From positions 1 to 38,424 of the forward strand of contig JAISAP010000069.1 of the NCBI GenBank assembly GCA_031266655.1: a stretch of DNA of 38,424 nucleotides. The letters are read 5' to 3'. A model generated the notes under the pieces. That model searched no databases. It had not been told where the DNA came from and saw only the letters and a program-made list of their open reading frames with translations. The translations under genes were made by a program, and so were the position numbers. This DNA comes from Holosporales bacterium. Lineage in GTDB: Bacteria > Pseudomonadota > Alphaproteobacteria > UBA3830 > JAIRMZ01. Positions 9,940 to 19,766 of the stretch are shown here, in pieces (position 1 is the first letter of the stretch; the number at the start of each line of letters is the position of its first letter).

Positions 9940-10375
9940 TGCGGTGATGATTCAGCGTTGTTTGCCGCATCGTTACCCAATTCTCATGATTGATCGCGTG
10001 GAGCAACTTGAGGCTGACGTACGCGCCGTCGGGGTGCGCAGTGTTTCTGCCAACGATCCCTTCCTCCAGGGGCATTTCCCAGGACACCCGGTCATGCCAG
10101 GCGTTCTCATTGTGGAGGCTATGGCGCAAACGGCTGGAGTGCTTGTGATCCAAACCCTCAACCTGATCGATTCTGGAAAACTCGTGTACTTCATGTCGAT
10201 CGAAGAAGCGCGCTTCCGGAAGCCTATCCTCCCAGGAAACACCCTCTTTCTTTCCGTTCAGAAAGAACGCAACCGAGGGCCTGTTTGGCGGTTCAAAGGG
10301 CATGCGCATGTGGAGGGTCAGCTCATGGCAGAGGCGGTCTTTACCGCCATGATCGTGGATCCCCCCGCCGCATGA
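9914..10375 (+). CDS. fabZ: 3-hydroxyacyl-ACP dehydratase FabZ
   Basis: [13 protein letters not shown]...[31 protein letters not shown]. Confidence 0.96.
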   Translation: MSQPGEALDAVMIQRCLPHRYPILMIDRVEQLEADVRAVGVRSVSANDPFLQGHFPGHPVMPGVLIVEAMAQTAGVLVIQTLNLIDSGKLVYFMSIEEARFRKPILPGNTLFLSVQKERNRGPVWRFKGHAHVEGQLMAEAVFTAMIVDPPAA

Positions 10376-11205
10376 CTTCGGAAACCAGCCCTCAGGAAGG
10401 GTTTCTCCACCCCACCGCCTGCGTTTCTCCTGGGGCGCGCCTGGGAAAGCGCGTGCGGATTGGGCCTTTCTGCATCCTTGGCCCAGAGGTCACCCTCGAA
10501 GACGATGTGGAGGTGATTGCCCATGTGTGCCTAGACGGAAAAACCGTGATAGGAGCACGCACAAAAATCTACCCTTTTGCCTCCATCGGCTTTCCGCCTC
10601 AGGACTTGAAGTATCGTGGAGAGCCCTCGTCGCTGCACATCGGAACGGACAATACGATCCGAGAATACGTCACGATGCAACGCGGAACAGAAGGCGGGGG
10701 CATGGTCACGTCGGTGGGAAGCCACTGCCTTTTTATGGTGGGAGCCCATGTCGCCCACGATTGCCATGTGGGAGATCGTGTTATCATGGCAAATTATGCC
10801 ACCTTGGCAGGACATGTCACGATTGGCGATTACGCGATTGTCGGGGGACTCTCCGCGGTCCACCAATTCGTGCGCGTTGGCGCCCACGCCATGGTGGGGG
10901 GAATGTCCGGTATCGAACGGGACTTGATTCCTTATGGAACGGCCATTGGAGAGCGCGCCGGCTTGACGGGTCTCAATATCATAGGTCTTAAGCGGCTCGG
11001 ATATCCCCTGGAGGATATTCAAGCGCTGCAAGCAGCCTACGAACAGATCTTCGGGAGCAAATCCGACACCATGAAAGAGCGGGTTCAAGTGGTGCGCTCC
11101 TCCCTTCCGGAGATCCCCTGCATCCAGGAGCTCCTCAGCTTCTTGGAGGCTCCAACGCAGCGCTCTTTCTGCCTCCCGAAGGGCCCATCTCCTCAAGAGA
11201 CCTAA
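10372..11205 (+). CDS. lpxA: UDP-N-acetylglucosamine acyltransferase LpxA
   Basis: HPTACVSPGARLGKRVRIGPFCILGPEV...QDLKYRGEPSSLHIGTDNTIREYVTMQRGTEGGGMV; ATGA overlap with fabZ. Confidence 0.96.
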   Translation: MTSETSPQEGFLHPTACVSPGARLGKRVRIGPFCILGPEVTLEDDVEVIAHVCLDGKTVIGARTKIYPFASIGFPPQDLKYRGEPSSLHIGTDNTIREYVTMQRGTEGGGMVTSVGSHCLFMVGAHVAHDCHVGDRVIMANYATLAGHVTIGDYAIVGGLSAVHQFVRVGAHAMVGGMSGIERDLIPYGTAIGERAGLTGLNIIGLKRLGYPLEDIQALQAAYEQIFGSKSDTMKERVQVVRSSLPEIPCIQELLSFLEAPTQRSFCLPKGPSPQET

Positions 11206-12014
11206 TGCGTTTGGGAATTCTCTGCGGTTGCGGACATCTCCCAGAGATTGTGGCGCAAGCGTGTCGCGCTCCCCTCACAGCTCTTGTTTTCCTGGAGGGA
11301 AGCCAGCCTTTTCCCTCCGAAGTACCACTTCTTCAAGCCTCGTTGGGATCTGTAGGGACCATTTTGCAATTTTTAAAGACGCACCATGTAGACACGCTCG
11401 TGCTCGCAGGGGCGCTGCGACGTCCCACGCTTTCAGAACTTAAACTGGACGCAACGGGAGTCACATGGATCGCCCGCCTGGGAAAACGCTCCTTCCAAGG
11501 AGATGACAGCCTTTTGCGTGGCATCCTCGCCCTCCTAGAGGAAGAAGGCTTTACAGTGCTCGGCCTCTCCGAGGTGATGGAGTCTCTCCTCGCTCCAGAA
11601 GGGGTCCTGACAGCTTCCGCTCCTTCCCCTGAAGAACAAGAGGACATCGCGACCGGTTTCAGCGTTTTACGCCACCTTGGAGCAGCAGATGTTGGTCAAG
11701 CGCTGATTGTTCAGCAGGGACTGATCTTGGGCGTAGAAGCCATTGAGGGAACGCTGGCATTAGTGCAGCGCTGCGCTTCTCTCGCACGGGAAGGACGCGC
11801 GCCCCTTCTTGTCAAGGGAGCCAAACCACAGCAGGATATGCGCGTGGATGTTCCCACGGTTGGGATAGAGACGATCGACGCTGTGCAAGCCGCAGGTTTC
11901 CGCGGAATAGCCTTGGAAGCAGGGAAGACCTGCCTACTCGATCGGGAAGCCGTCGTACAAAAGGCGGATGCCTGCGGAATCTTCGTTGTGGGAATGCCTG
12001 TTGCCCCCGCGTAA
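11205..12014 (+). CDS. lpxI: UDP-2,3-diacylglucosamine pyrophosphatase LpxI (DUF1009)
   Basis: LGILCGCGHLPEIVAQAC...LVLAGALRRPTLSELKLD...GDDSLLRGILALLEEEGF...LVKGAKPQQDMRVDVPTVGIETIDAVQAAGFRGIALEAGKT; lies between lpxA and lpxB. Confidence 0.92.
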   Translation: MRLGILCGCGHLPEIVAQACRAPLTALVFLEGSQPFPSEVPLLQASLGSVGTILQFLKTHHVDTLVLAGALRRPTLSELKLDATGVTWIARLGKRSFQGDDSLLRGILALLEEEGFTVLGLSEVMESLLAPEGVLTASAPSPEEQEDIATGFSVLRHLGAADVGQALIVQQGLILGVEAIEGTLALVQRCASLAREGRAPLLVKGAKPQQDMRVDVPTVGIETIDAVQAAGFRGIALEAGKTCLLDREAVVQKADACGIFVVGMPVAPA

Positions 12015-13155
12015 ATCCCTTTTTATCGCGGCAGGGGACCCTTCAGGAGACCTCCTGGGCGCTTCCCTCCTGCGGGACCTCAAGGAGCGCTCTCCAGAGG
12101 CTTATACCTTTTGGGGGATCGGAGGAAAAGCGCTGCAAGCCGAGGGGCTGGTCTCGCTGTTTCCTCTAGAAGACATTGCTCTCATGGGAGTGACAGAGGT
12201 CCTCTTGCATCTCCCGCGTCTTCTCTCCCGTCTCTTTGCGGCAAAACGCGCTCTGAGAGAGAATCCCCCCGACATGGTTGTGACCATCGATGCTCCGGAT
12301 TTTATGTTTCGACTCCATAAAGTGGGTCGCCAACTCGGCATTCCTGTTGTGCACTGGGTAGCGCCGTCGGTATGGGCGTGGCGTCCCGGCAGAGCACGTA
12401 CGCTTGCCAAGAAGATCGACCATCTTCTCACGCTCTTCCCGTTTGAACCCCCCTTTTTTACCCAATATGGTCTGGAGACAACCTATGTCGGCCACCCTAT
12501 GAGCCAGGACCCCGCGCTTCAGCCTCCATCGCCTGCAGAACTGCAGGAATTCCGGGCGCGCTATAGTCTCGAGAAGGAAAGTCCTCTCCTCTGTGTGCTG
12601 CTTGGGAGCCGGCAGAAGGAGTGGGAGTATCACGCGCCCGTTTTCGGAAAAGCACTTCGTCTCTTGCGAGAAAATGGGCAGCCCTTCCAGGTTATTCTTC
12701 CGACTCTGCCGGGGCGAGAGCAGGAGATACGCCAAAGAACGCGTTCCTGGAGCCAGGTGTGCGCTCTTGTCACGTCCCCAAGAGAAAAAGGGCTTGCCTT
12801 TCATGCTGCTGCTGCAGCCATGGCGGTTTCTGGCACAGTAACTCTGGAGCTTGCCTATACGGGTGTTCCCACCGTAGTAGCTTATCGCACCGACCGTTTA
12901 TCCGCCTTTTGCGCGAGACGACTGCTACGCACGCGCTTTGTGGCGCTGCCCAACATCCTTTTGCAGCAGCCGGTCTTCCCGGAGCTCTTACAAGAACGCT
13001 GTACAGCGCATCAGCTGGCGCAAACCCTCCATGAGATTCTTGCGCCTGTCAGAAACGAGAGCATCCGCCAGGCTTTGAGACAGATTCCCGTCTCCCTGCG
13101 CCCCCCGGAGATGTCCGCCGCAACCGTGGTGGAACGCCTCCTAGGAAGAACGTAA
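11968..13155 (+). CDS. lpxB: Lipid-A-disaccharide synthase LpxB (real start may be the TTG near 12001)
   Basis: LFIAAGDPSGDLLGASLLRDL...FWGIGGKALQAEGL...IDAPDFMFRLHK...HWVAPSVWAWRPGRA...VGHPMSQD...SGTVTLELAYTGVPTVVAYR. Confidence 0.95.
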   Translation: MPAESSLWECLLPPRKSLFIAAGDPSGDLLGASLLRDLKERSPEAYTFWGIGGKALQAEGLVSLFPLEDIALMGVTEVLLHLPRLLSRLFAAKRALRENPPDMVVTIDAPDFMFRLHKVGRQLGIPVVHWVAPSVWAWRPGRARTLAKKIDHLLTLFPFEPPFFTQYGLETTYVGHPMSQDPALQPPSPAELQEFRARYSLEKESPLLCVLLGSRQKEWEYHAPVFGKALRLLRENGQPFQVILPTLPGREQEIRQRTRSWSQVCALVTSPREKGLAFHAAAAAMAVSGTVTLELAYTGVPTVVAYRTDRLSAFCARRLLRTRFVALPNILLQQPVFPELLQERCTAHQLAQTLHEILAPVRNESIRQALRQIPVSLRPPEMSAATVVERLLGRT

Positions 13156-13184
13156 CGACGTTCTTGCAGGGCACACCACTCAGA

Positions 13185-14965
13185 TCAACCGGTCGGCCGC
13201 CTCCAGCCCTGATTGAAGAGTACAGCAGGGATTCTCCCTTCGTTCGGAAATATGACTTGCGCCTGAAGGCATCTGCTGAAAGCACCCTCCTCAATTTCCT
13301 GGAGTTGAAAATCAGGCATGAAGGTAACCGAAAGAAGCGATGAGCAACTGGCAAAGCTGTTGCAACAAATCACTCTTACGCTCTTCGGGATGGTGATGGA
13401 TCGCAAGCTAGAGCAAGCAAAGAAAGTTCCGAAACCTATCTCTGTGAGACGAGAACCCTCCTCAAAGACGACAGAGGTCAAAACGCGGCAACCACAAAAG
13501 CTACCCTCGCAGAACACTACGCTCTTCGGGATCGTGATGGACTGCAAGCTAAAACAATCTAAAAAAACCCATTCCCTACCTTCGCAAGATGGGAATCCTC
13601 CTCAAAGACAACAGAGCTCAAAGCGTGACAAGCAGCGAAACTGTTGGAAAGAATCGCCTCTACGCTCTTCGGGATCGTGATGGACGGTAAGCTAGAGCAG
13701 TCACCGAAAGCCTCGATACCTATCTTTGTAAGACGAGAACCGACCTCAAAGCGAACAGAGACCAAAGCGCAGCACTTGGAGAAACCGTCGTCACCAATCA
13801 CCATCACGTCCTTCGGGATGGTGATGGACGGTAAGCTAGAACAATCCTGAAAAGTCCCATTCCCCATCTCCGTGAGATGAGAACCCATCTCGAAGAGAAC
13901 AACGGAAAGAGAATGACACCCTAAAAAACACTCATTGCAAAGAACCTCCACACTCGATGGGATCGTGATGGAGCGCAAATGGCAACGCGTGAAAGCGCTG
14001 GGTCCTATCGTTGTGAGATGAGAGCCAGACTCGAAGGTGACGATAGTAGGAGATCGACCGAATGCGAAACAAGAAGCCCCAATCGTTTTGAGGTCCTGGG
14101 GGCCTTCTAGGGTGTGTGGCAGGGCGCCGGTGCCTGCGAAGAGACCGCAGAAAGGATTTGCTGGCTCACCTCCAACTAATATCGTGTTGACACAGGAATG
14201 TACCAGCACACGGCATCCGCAAGTTACTCCAGCTGGGAGACAGATACGGGCTAGCTTTGTCCCGCGAAATGCCTCGTCTCCGACAGTCTTGAGCTGAGAG
14301 TCAACCTCAAAGAGAACAAAGACGAGCGACGAGCACTGGGAGAAACACGCTCTATCGAGCCCCTCCACGCTCCGAGGGATAAGAACAGATTGCAAGCAGG
14401 CGCAACTCTGAAAAGCCTCGACTCCTATTCTCATGAGGTGAGAATCGGCTTCAAACGAAACGAGAGTAAGCTGTGTGCAATAAGCAAAACACTCTTTTTC
14501 GAGCACCCCCACACCCTTGGGAAGGATAAGGGATTGCAAAGATGACCGAGAGAAAGCTCCCGCTCCAATTCCTTTGAGCCGAGAATCAATCCCGAAGACA
14601 ACGGAGGTGAGAGACTGGCAATAAGAAAGGCATCCCTTATCGAGGGCCTCTGGCCACGAGGGAATAAAGAGATGTTGCAGTTGAAAGCGCCAATCGGGCC
14701 CCCAAATGGCTCTTGCCACTTCCTCTATCTGCAGAACAACACTGTTTTTAAGTGTAGAGACACACACTCCATCAAAAGCAAACACTTCTCTGAAAAAGGC
14801 AGGACTTCCAGGAGGATCTTCTGGAAACAACCGTATCGCTTCAGTTTCGGACAACTGCATCGCTTCAGTTTCGAGAAAAGTGCTCAGTATCCCAACAGCA
14901 AACACAGAAATTGCCCTCAGAATCGCTCGTTTGTTTCTTGTGGGGACGCTCCTGCGCACACTCAT
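13185..14965 (-). pseudogene. BspA-like LRR (LRR_5) secreted protein split by a frameshift at a T7 run (~13565-13571): ORFs 13559..14965 and 13185..13547
   Basis: Repeats CF..C.SL..V.FE..S.L..IG..AF..C.SL.SITIP.SVE. The two ORFs are one gene in different frames; the repeat consensus resumes after the homopolymer (DCFSLQSITIPKSVVF). Confidence 0.8.
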
Positions 14966-14980
14966 GGATCAACTTCTCGA

Positions 14981-16222
14981 CTATTCTAAAGGTTGCATTG
15001 TGCGATCTGGCATTTTGGACAGAGCAACCAGCGCCAGGAGAGCGGCCACAGCGAATTGTACGCTGAGAATGCGCACATCTCCCACCTGTTCGATGAGATA
15101 GGTGGCCAAGAAAGGCGTCGTGCCTCCCGCTATCGCCTGAGCCACCCCAAAGGCAAAGGAGACGGCCGTATACCGCACATGCGCAGGAAAGGCCTCCGCG
15201 AAAAAGGCCGTGCGCCCTCCGAAATAGAGCGAAAGGCAAAGGCCCGAGAGGAGATGCAACACGCCATACCACCCTAGTGCCCCAGCGTGTAATGCCGCTG
15301 TCATCGGGTACACCGTCAACAGCACGCCCGTTATCCCTACTTGCAGAAAGGTTTTGCGTTTGCGGAAAACATCCGTCAGATGCCCTGCAAGGAGCGTGAC
15401 GGGGATCATGCAGGCGTTCGTCGCCCCCGTCATGCAAAACGACCAGGTTGGAGAGACGTGTCCTGAAAGGACAAGATAGTTCGGCAAAAACACCAGCAAA
15501 CTATAAAAGGAAACGCCACTGAAGGCAATGACGCACATGGTCCAAAGGACCACCCCTCTGTGGCGCGTGACGACTTCCACGATTGGCATTTTAGCGCTTT
15601 TCTTCTTGGGAGGGGTTCCCTCCTGCTCCTTTCGGAGGCGCATGCCAATGTAGAGGAGCCCAATGCTCAGGAGGAAGGGCAATCGCCACCCCCAAGTCTG
15701 GTACGCCTGCTCGCCCAGGATCGCGCTGAGAAGAGCGACTATCAGCTGTCCCCCAACCAGCGTCCCGAGGAGGCATCCTACATCTGCCCAGCTACCGTTC
15801 CGTCCACGCCTTTCCACGGGAGCGTTCTCGACCAGAGAAACCATCGAGCCTGTAAATTCACCTCCCATGGACAATCCTTGCAGCGTGCGCAGGAGCGTCA
15901 GCAGCGCGGGAGCCAGCATGCCTACCTGGGCGTAGGTGGGCAGCAGCCCGATACAGGTGGTGGGAATCGCCATCAGGGCAATGGAGAGGAACAGCGCCTT
16001 GCTTCTTCCTATCTTGTCTCCGATATGCCCAAAAAATACCCCTCCCAGGGGTCGCGCGATGAACCCCAGCGCGAAGACGCCAAACGCCGCGAGTTGCGAG
16101 GCGAGGGCGCTGGAACTCGGGAAAAAGAGAGGCGCCATGACGGAGGAAAACGCACCATAGAGGGAGTAATCGACCCACTCTAGGGCGTTGGCGCAAATCC
16201 CAAGGTTATTGATCGGACGCAT
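14981..16222 (-). CDS. MFS transporter, metabolite:H+ symporter (ProP-like) type
   Basis: NALEWVDYSLYGAFSSVMAPLFFP...FALGFIARPLGGVFFGHIGDKIGRSKALFLSIALMAIPTTCIGLLP...LRTLQGLSMGGEFTGSMVSLVENAP. Confidence 0.92.
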   Translation of the reverse strand: MRPINNLGICANALEWVDYSLYGAFSSVMAPLFFPSSSALASQLAAFGVFALGFIARPLGGVFFGHIGDKIGRSKALFLSIALMAIPTTCIGLLPTYAQVGMLAPALLTLLRTLQGLSMGGEFTGSMVSLVENAPVERRGRNGSWADVGCLLGTLVGGQLIVALLSAILGEQAYQTWGWRLPFLLSIGLLYIGMRLRKEQEGTPPKKKSAKMPIVEVVTRHRGVVLWTMCVIAFSGVSFYSLLVFLPNYLVLSGHVSPTWSFCMTGATNACMIPVTLLAGHLTDVFRKRKTFLQVGITGVLLTVYPMTAALHAGALGWYGVLHLLSGLCLSLYFGGRTAFFAEAFPAHVRYTAVSFAFGVAQAIAGGTTPFLATYLIEQVGDVRILSVQFAVAALLALVALSKMPDRTMQPLE

Positions 16223-16309
16223 CGCTCTTCCTCACGCTTTTTGTGCTCAGGGGGAGCATTATCACCTTTCCTCCCAAAAACACAAATTCTTGGCGTACGC
16301 GAAAAGCTC

Positions 16310-16705
16310 GAAGAGAAGGGTATAAGCCGGGTTCTGTCCTGCTTGCGCAGGGGCGGTTATTCCTCTAGGACCTGCGTCGCCACAGGCCTCAAGCGATCCA
16401 CCCGGATAGATGCTGCACGAAGAGCTGCAGGGGCGCAAGGCCCTTCTACCCCTATTCGATCTTGCTCCGGAGGGGGTTTACCCTGCCGCCGAGATTGCCC
16501 CCGACGCGGGGAGCTCTTACCTCCCCTTTTCACCCTTACCTTCCCGAGAGAAGGCGGTTTCTTTTCTGTGGCACTTTCCCTAGATTGCTCCGCCAGCTGT
16601 TAACTGGCCTCCCCTCTTCATGGAGCCCGGACTTTCCTCTCCCGCGGCGGTTTCCCACCAGCGGCAGCAACCGCCCGCCTTCTCCTCGAACAGCCCGACT
16701 GTACC
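16310..16705 (-). ncRNA. rnpB: RNase P RNA (bacterial type A); ends approximate
   Basis: Reverse complement contains GGGAAACCGCCGCGGGAGAGGAAAGTCCGGGCTCCA near the 5' end and GACAGAACCCGGCTTATA at the 3' end. Confidence 0.93.
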
Positions 16706-16754
16706 GGAGAATGACGGACAAAGGAAAGCTCCCGCGCGCATCAAAACGCTCGGA

Positions 16755-17276
16755 TTATGGAGGAGGTGGAGCTGGGTTGGGGTCACCCGCAACGACCGAG
16801 ATCGTAACATGCCCAACATAGTGACCTGCAGGGGTTCCCGCAGGACTCGTTGTAGGGACAAAACGGAGTTCAACATTCATAGCGTTGTTCCCCTGCCAAG
16901 CGATCCAAACCTCTGTTTCAGGAGGCATTTCCTTTCTATTGGCGTATACCTCATAGGGAAGCGGCAAGTCATCACCTTCGCGGTGCAGAGCTCCTTTCCC
17001 GTCTTTTTGGGAATCTGGCGTTACTTTGAGACACAGTGGGCAGTTACTATTGGCAAGCATCATAACGACGTTTTTGATGAAAATGTCGATTTCAGATTCG
17101 GACAGGCGAAACTCAACAGGAAGGAGAGGCATTTTCCCTTGAATCGGCACCTCTGTGTTATGCGTGATAGGCTTCGTTCCCTCGCACAACACAGCGAACC
17201 CCATGGTTGCGACAAGCAAGACCTCTTTGAGGCCCCATCTTCTCCGCAGCTTTCTATAAAAACACGTAAGAGCCAT
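16755..17276 (-). CDS. Secreted pilin/adhesin-like protein D'
   Basis: Paralogue of 19118..19765: DSQKDGKGALHREGDDLPLPYEVYANRKEMPP...AGTPAGHYVGHVTISVV. Confidence 0.7.
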   Translation of the reverse strand: MALTCFYRKLRRRWGLKEVLLVATMGFAVLCEGTKPITHNTEVPIQGKMPLLPVEFRLSESEIDIFIKNVVMMLANSNCPLCLKVTPDSQKDGKGALHREGDDLPLPYEVYANRKEMPPETEVWIAWQGNNAMNVELRFVPTTSPAGTPAGHYVGHVTISVVAGDPNPAPPPP

Positions 17277-17279
17277 TTA

Positions 17280-17792
17280 TTAAGAACCCCTCAGGGATAT
17301 CACGATAGCACCTTCCACGAGTTCTCCTGCCCCAATATTACTGCGGCGCCTGTCCTCCTCTTTCGTCACCGCGGAAAATGTCAACTCGTAGGATCCTGCC
17401 GGAAGAGGCAACCTTGTTTCACTGGTTAACGCGTGGTGGTCTCTCACGTCCAGAGCAGGACTCGCACCCGCTAAGTTTGCTACCGTTAATGCTATAGCAT
17501 AGGGGAGTTCTTTGCCGGATGAATTGTGTGCAACAAGACTTTTGCCTCCTGCGACGGCAGGGGAAACCGTCAGGGTGCACATCATAGTTGTATCGATAGT
17601 TATGGAGAAGGTCGCTTCTGGGTTGAATAAGTCCAAAGCCCCCCCTACAACGTGCATCCAAAGACCTTGATTCGAATACTTGACGTTTATACGCGCAGAG
17701 CCCACCCTCGTCGTGTCCATGCCCCTTGAGAGCTCGCTGTATGCGCCCACTATGAAAAGGGCAAACAGCATGCGTTTGTATCTTAGGCGCAT
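17280..17792 (-). CDS. Secreted pilin/adhesin-like protein C'
   Basis: Signal peptide; GGALDLFNPEATFSITIDTT...LPAGSYELTFSAVTKEE; paralogue of 19767..20342. Confidence 0.65.
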   Translation of the reverse strand: MRLRYKRMLFALFIVGAYSELSRGMDTTRVGSARINVKYSNQGLWMHVVGGALDLFNPEATFSITIDTTMMCTLTVSPAVAGGKSLVAHNSSGKELPYAIALTVANLAGASPALDVRDHHALTSETRLPLPAGSYELTFSAVTKEEDRRRSNIGAGELVEGAIVISLRGS

Positions 17793-17833
17793 CCCAAATT
17801 TCCTCTCCGCAACGCTCTCGGTTCTGTCACAGG

Positions 17834-18340
17834 TTACTCCGCCTCAGCGACGAGGGTGAAGGTACCCTCGTACTCTCCAATAATCTTATCTAAAGTTTCT
17901 CCAGAGCTCTGGGGATCTTTGATGGCTACAAGCAACTCATGGGTTCCCCTTTTAACAGAAGATACGGGAAACGGTGTTTTTGTGGAAAACAACCACCCAG
18001 ACAATAAGCACACCTCAAGCTCAACTTGACGGCGGTTACTCATACTTTTTAGAACGGGCTTTCTGGGCATGATGTACAGTGTGTATTTTCCAGAAGGACC
18101 ACCCCCAATGGTGACCTTGATGTCTTGTGAGCGCATCTCCGGGGAGAGCGCCACTTCTCCCTTGTCCACAGTAACGCTTATGCGATAGGGAACGTCCATG
18201 ACGAAATTGATTTTTCCACCTGTCCCGCCCGCAGGAACCGGTGGTCGGGCCTTCATCCCCATGGAGGGCTTGCAAAAGGAGAGAACCAAGGAAACGGCGA
18301 GAGCGATATTCCTGCTGCTATTGTGAAACTTCCTTTTCAT
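17834..18340 (-). CDS. Secreted pilin/adhesin-like protein B'
   Basis: Signal peptide MKRKFHNSSRNIALAVSLVLSFCKPSMGM; C-terminus IIGEYEGTFTLVAEAE; positional counterpart of 20393..20890. Confidence 0.6.
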   Translation of the reverse strand: MKRKFHNSSRNIALAVSLVLSFCKPSMGMKARPPVPAGGTGGKINFVMDVPYRISVTVDKGEVALSPEMRSQDIKVTIGGGPSGKYTLYIMPRKPVLKSMSNRRQVELEVCLLSGWLFSTKTPFPVSSVKRGTHELLVAIKDPQSSGETLDKIIGEYEGTFTLVAEAE

Positions 18341-18370
18341 CCTCTTACCTCGTCCTCAAAGCCATCTTTA

Positions 18371-18850
18371 TCATCTCGCAGGAGAAACAGTCACGTGGAA
18401 TTCCCCTCTGTACTTTCCTCCAGCGAGCGCATCTTTGTTGGGACACGCAAAGCGTATCGCTCCACTCACTTGGAAATCTTGCAGCTGAACAAGAATACTT
18501 TTCCCGGGTTGGATCTCTTCCTCTTGACGACTTGTCGTCAGATAGACGACGATAGGTGTTGACTCCCCCGTTTCCTGATGTTTGGCAGCAAAGCTCTGAT
18601 GAACGCTCGGTCCGTCCATGCACAAGAGAACTTTCCCCGTGTTAGACTCCCCTTCGAAGGAGATAGAGGCTCCCGACATGTTGCCCAAATCGACGGTATC
18701 CCCACAGAGAAAAGACGCCACCGGGGGAACGTGGGCATGGAGCGTAAGGGTCGCTTCTGTGGCAGCGTCTACAGGAACGCAGGATCCCACGAAAGAGGTG
18801 ACGGCGAAAAGCTGCGAAAAAACCTTTGTACAACGCCCCATAGACCACAA
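18371..18850 (-). CDS. Secreted pilin/adhesin-like protein A'
   Basis: EATLTLHAHVPPVASFLCGDTVDL...GGKYRGEFHVTVSPAR; paralogue of 20978..21472. Confidence 0.68.
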   Translation of the reverse strand: MWSMGRCTKVFSQLFAVTSFVGSCVPVDAATEATLTLHAHVPPVASFLCGDTVDLGNMSGASISFEGESNTGKVLLCMDGPSVHQSFAAKHQETGESTPIVVYLTTSRQEEEIQPGKSILVQLQDFQVSGAIRFACPNKDALAGGKYRGEFHVTVSPAR

Positions 18851-18930
18851 ACCCCACCACCATTCGCAACCCTAGCAGACAAGACTGCGCGGCCCCAGCT
18901 GTGCGAGCCACCGCAACGTATCTACCTTTC

Positions 18931-18959
18931 AATATGGTCACAAACATATAATTTGTCAA
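18931..18959 (-). promoter_or_regulatory. Promoter TTGACA-17-CATATT upstream of the A'B'C'D' cassette
   Basis: Minus strand TTGACAAATTATATGTTTGTGACCATATT. Confidence 0.5.
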
Positions 18960-19117
18960 CCAGTGCGAGTGCAATACAGGGTCTCTTTTCAAGAGGTCAC
19001 AGGTAGAGCTCCTGGAAAGCAAGCCCCATGATCCGTAAGCCGCGCAACGCGGAGTGTGCGTCTCCCTCCTTCCTTATAGGAGGAGGTCTCCACAACCGAG
19101 AATGGGAGAAGCTGGAG

Positions 19118-19765
19118 TTACTTTTTGTCCGGCTTCCCCTCTTTTTTTGGGGGGCGCGCGAGGAACGCGGAAGCGCTACCTACACTTGAAAGACCAAGCC
19201 TCTTTTTAGATTGCGTCGAGCTTGCTGCCCCAGGTGGCGATGCTTTCCCTGTTCCGTCCGCGGGGATAAGGATGAGGATCACGCTCCCGGAATACACACC
19301 CGCCGGGATTTCCTTGATATCGGTTTGTTCCGGAAGAAAAACGACTGTAGACTGCGTCTGATCTTTTCCTGTCTCTATGACAATGGAAGTTTTCTCGCCG
19401 GGGAGTACTTCATTATCGTTAACGTATATCTGGTAGGGAAGAGGAAGGGCATCGCCCTCGCGACGGACAGCGCCTCGCCCATCTTTCTGAGAATCTGGTT
19501 CCACTTTCACTTGAACTGGACGAGCAGATTCTATGAGAACGGTAACAACGTTGTTTCCGAAGAGGTCCACCAGCTCCGGGGTAACACTAACAATCCTAGC
19601 AGGAAGACCAGGAATAGCTCCTGTAACCGCTATTTCTCCTTTGTACTGGCCCCCACAACACGCAGAAAATCCCACTATGACACAAGCTAAGGCCTTTTTC
19701 ACAGTACGACTCCTTATCATCTTTGTGACTTCTACAGATCTGAGGACCAAGCGATATAGAGGCAT
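19118..19765 (-). CDS. Secreted pilin/adhesin-like protein D (start possibly 19720)
   Basis: DSQKDGRGAVRREGDALPLPYQIYVNDNEVLPGEK...EIPAGVYSGSVILILIPADG. Confidence 0.7.
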   Translation of the reverse strand: MPLYRLVLRSVEVTKMIRSRTVKKALACVIVGFSACCGGQYKGEIAVTGAIPGLPARIVSVTPELVDLFGNNVVTVLIESARPVQVKVEPDSQKDGRGAVRREGDALPLPYQIYVNDNEVLPGEKTSIVIETGKDQTQSTVVFLPEQTDIKEIPAGVYSGSVILILIPADGTGKASPPGAASSTQSKKRLGLSSVGSASAFLARPPKKEGKPDKK

Positions 19766-19766
19766 C

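Noticed and set aside
5042-11196. Long antisense ORFs 5042..5563, 6792..7415, 7521..8039, 10531..11196 on the minus strand
   Set aside because: They lie opposite dapE, bamA and lpxA and mirror their codon composition; no family motif or signal peptide.
15560-16183. 207-aa plus-strand ORF opposite the MFS transporter
   Set aside because: Antisense to a clear membrane protein; low-complexity Arg/Gln/Ser composition typical of a shadow ORF.
16620-17429. 269-aa plus-strand ORF starting inside rnpB
   Set aside because: Overlaps rnpB and is antisense to D'; shadow ORF.
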